This document shows, one piece after another, positions 4,593 to 5,295 of a stretch of 5,295 nucleotides of DNA. The notes under the pieces are model-generated. The model worked only from the letters and a program-made list of their open reading frames with translations, was not told the origin of the DNA and did no database searches. Source of the DNA: Gemmataceae bacterium (lineage in GTDB: Bacteria; Planctomycetota; Planctomycetia; Gemmatales; Gemmataceae); contig JAFMJU010000293.1 of the NCBI GenBank assembly GCA_017853285.1, positions 1 to 5,295 of the forward strand, in the 5' to 3' direction. Positions within the stretch are counted from its first letter, which is position 1, and every line of letters begins with the position of its first letter. A program made the position numbers and the translations under genes.

Positions 4593-5295
4593 TCACACCG
4601 AGTAGGTGGTGCTGGCGGTGTCGCCGCCGCGGCCGGTCCAGTTGGTGTGGAAGAACTGGCCGCGGGGTTTGTCGGTGCGCTCGTAGGTGTGGGCGCCGAA
4701 GTAGTCGCGCTGGGCCTGCAGCAGGTTAGCGGGCAGGCGTCCGGAGCGGTAGCCATCGAAGAATGCCAGCGCGGTGGAGAAGGCAGGCACCGGGATGCCT
4801 GCCACCACGGCCGCGGCGATGGCCTTGCGCCAGCCCTCCTGGCTGCGGGTGATCTCGCCGGTGAAGTAGGGGTCGAGGAGTAGATTGTCGAGCTGGGGGT
4901 TCTTGTCGAAAGCCGCCTTGATCTTGCCGAGGAACTGGCTGCGGATGATGCAGCCGCCGCGCCACATGAGGGCGATGCCGCCGTAGTTCAGGTTCCAGTT
5001 GTTGGCCTTGGCGGCGGCCCGCATCAGCATGTAGCCCTGGGCATAGCTGATGATTTTCGACGCGTAGAGCGCGTCGTGGATGGCGGCGACCATGGCCTTC
5101 TTGTCGGCGGCGCTGATCTTGCCCGAGGGACCGGTGAGAACCTTGCTTGCGGCGACGCGCTCGTCCTTCAGGGCCGAGACGCAGCGGGAATAGACCGCCT
5201 CGGCGATGAGGGTGACGGGCATGCCCAGTTCCATGGAGTCCATGACGGTCCACTTGCCGGTGCCCTTTTGGCCGGCGGTGTCGAGGATCTTGTCG
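4593..5295 (-). CDS. gnd: 6-phosphogluconate dehydrogenase, decarboxylating (C-terminal part)
   Basis: The last 234 or so residues of Gnd, which oxidises and decarboxylates 6-phosphogluconate to ribulose 5-phosphate with NADP+ (some forms use NAD+) in the oxidative pentose phosphate pathway. The N-terminal Rossmann domain is beyond the window edge. Visible marks run from DKILDTAGQKGTGKWT at the edge (substrate-binding Lys and Thr), through EAVYSRCVSALKDERVAASKVL (with the phosphate-binding Arg), to AQRDYFGAHTYE near the C-terminus. There, the Arg (codon 4707-4709) and His (4689-4691) reach into the partner subunit's active site in known dimeric enzymes. The C-terminal tail through FHTNW is present, indicating the long dimeric form rather than the short tetrameric GndA type. 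The tail extends past FHTNW by about 15 residues (TGRGGDTASTTYSV); I believe similar tails occur in relatives. The ATG at 5243 is internal, because the frame and homology continue upstream. Cofactor preference cannot be judged here. Confidence 0.95.
   Translation of the reverse strand, partial: DKILDTAGQKGTGKWTVMDSMELGMPVTLIAEAVYSRCVSALKDERVAASKVLTGPSGKISAADKKAMVAAIHDALYASKIISYAQGYMLMRAAAKANNWNLNYGGIALMWRGGCIIRSQFLGKIKAAFDKNPQLDNLLLDPYFTGEITRSQEGWRKAIAAAVVAGIPVPAFSTALAFFDGYRSGRLPANLLQAQRDYFGAHTYERTDKPRGQFFHTNWTGRGGDTASTTYSV

Overview
The window is a GC-rich bacterial chromosomal segment with six protein genes on both strands: four look complete and two run off the edges. The best lineage hint is the gene at 3035-3613. 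It joins an N-terminal excisionase/MerR-like helix-turn-helix to a C-terminal receiver-like domain, an arrangement I associate mainly with Planctomycetota. The acetyltransferase and SGNH proteins also resemble families I have seen there. This is recollection plus inference; Verrucomicrobiota or another GC-rich phylum is not excluded. There are no mobile elements, CRISPR arrays, tRNA or rRNA genes.

Layout from left to right. The 3' part of a ROK-family sugar kinase (+) meets 2-keto-3-deoxygluconate kinase (-) tail to tail across only 23 bases, and a dense G-tract cluster lies over the ROK stop codon. A 171-base divergent spacer then leads to a GNAT acetyltransferase (+). Next comes a 532-base stretch without a convincing gene; it is rich in short hairpins and ends at the HTH-receiver regulator (+). 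That gene is closed by a perfect 15-bp terminator. A candidate promoter and a strongly folded leader precede a TTG-started SGNH-like protein (+). This gene converges on the C-terminal part of 6-phosphogluconate dehydrogenase (-), with a perfect 14-bp, probably bidirectional terminator between them.

Three genes point to central sugar-acid metabolism. The ROK kinase probably phosphorylates a hexose, KDG kinase makes 2-keto-3-deoxy-6-phosphogluconate (the Entner-Doudoroff intermediate), and Gnd decarboxylates 6-phosphogluconate to ribulose 5-phosphate. They are not an operon, since orientations alternate and most genes seem to be single transcription units. The acetyltransferase, regulator and SGNH protein have no obvious link to that pathway.

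I see no clear new multi-gene system. The points most worth a second look are the degenerate receiver domain behind an HTH, the SGNH protein with Ser and Glu where the catalytic Asp and His should be, the folded leaders before both of those genes, and the G-tract cluster in the convergent junction.
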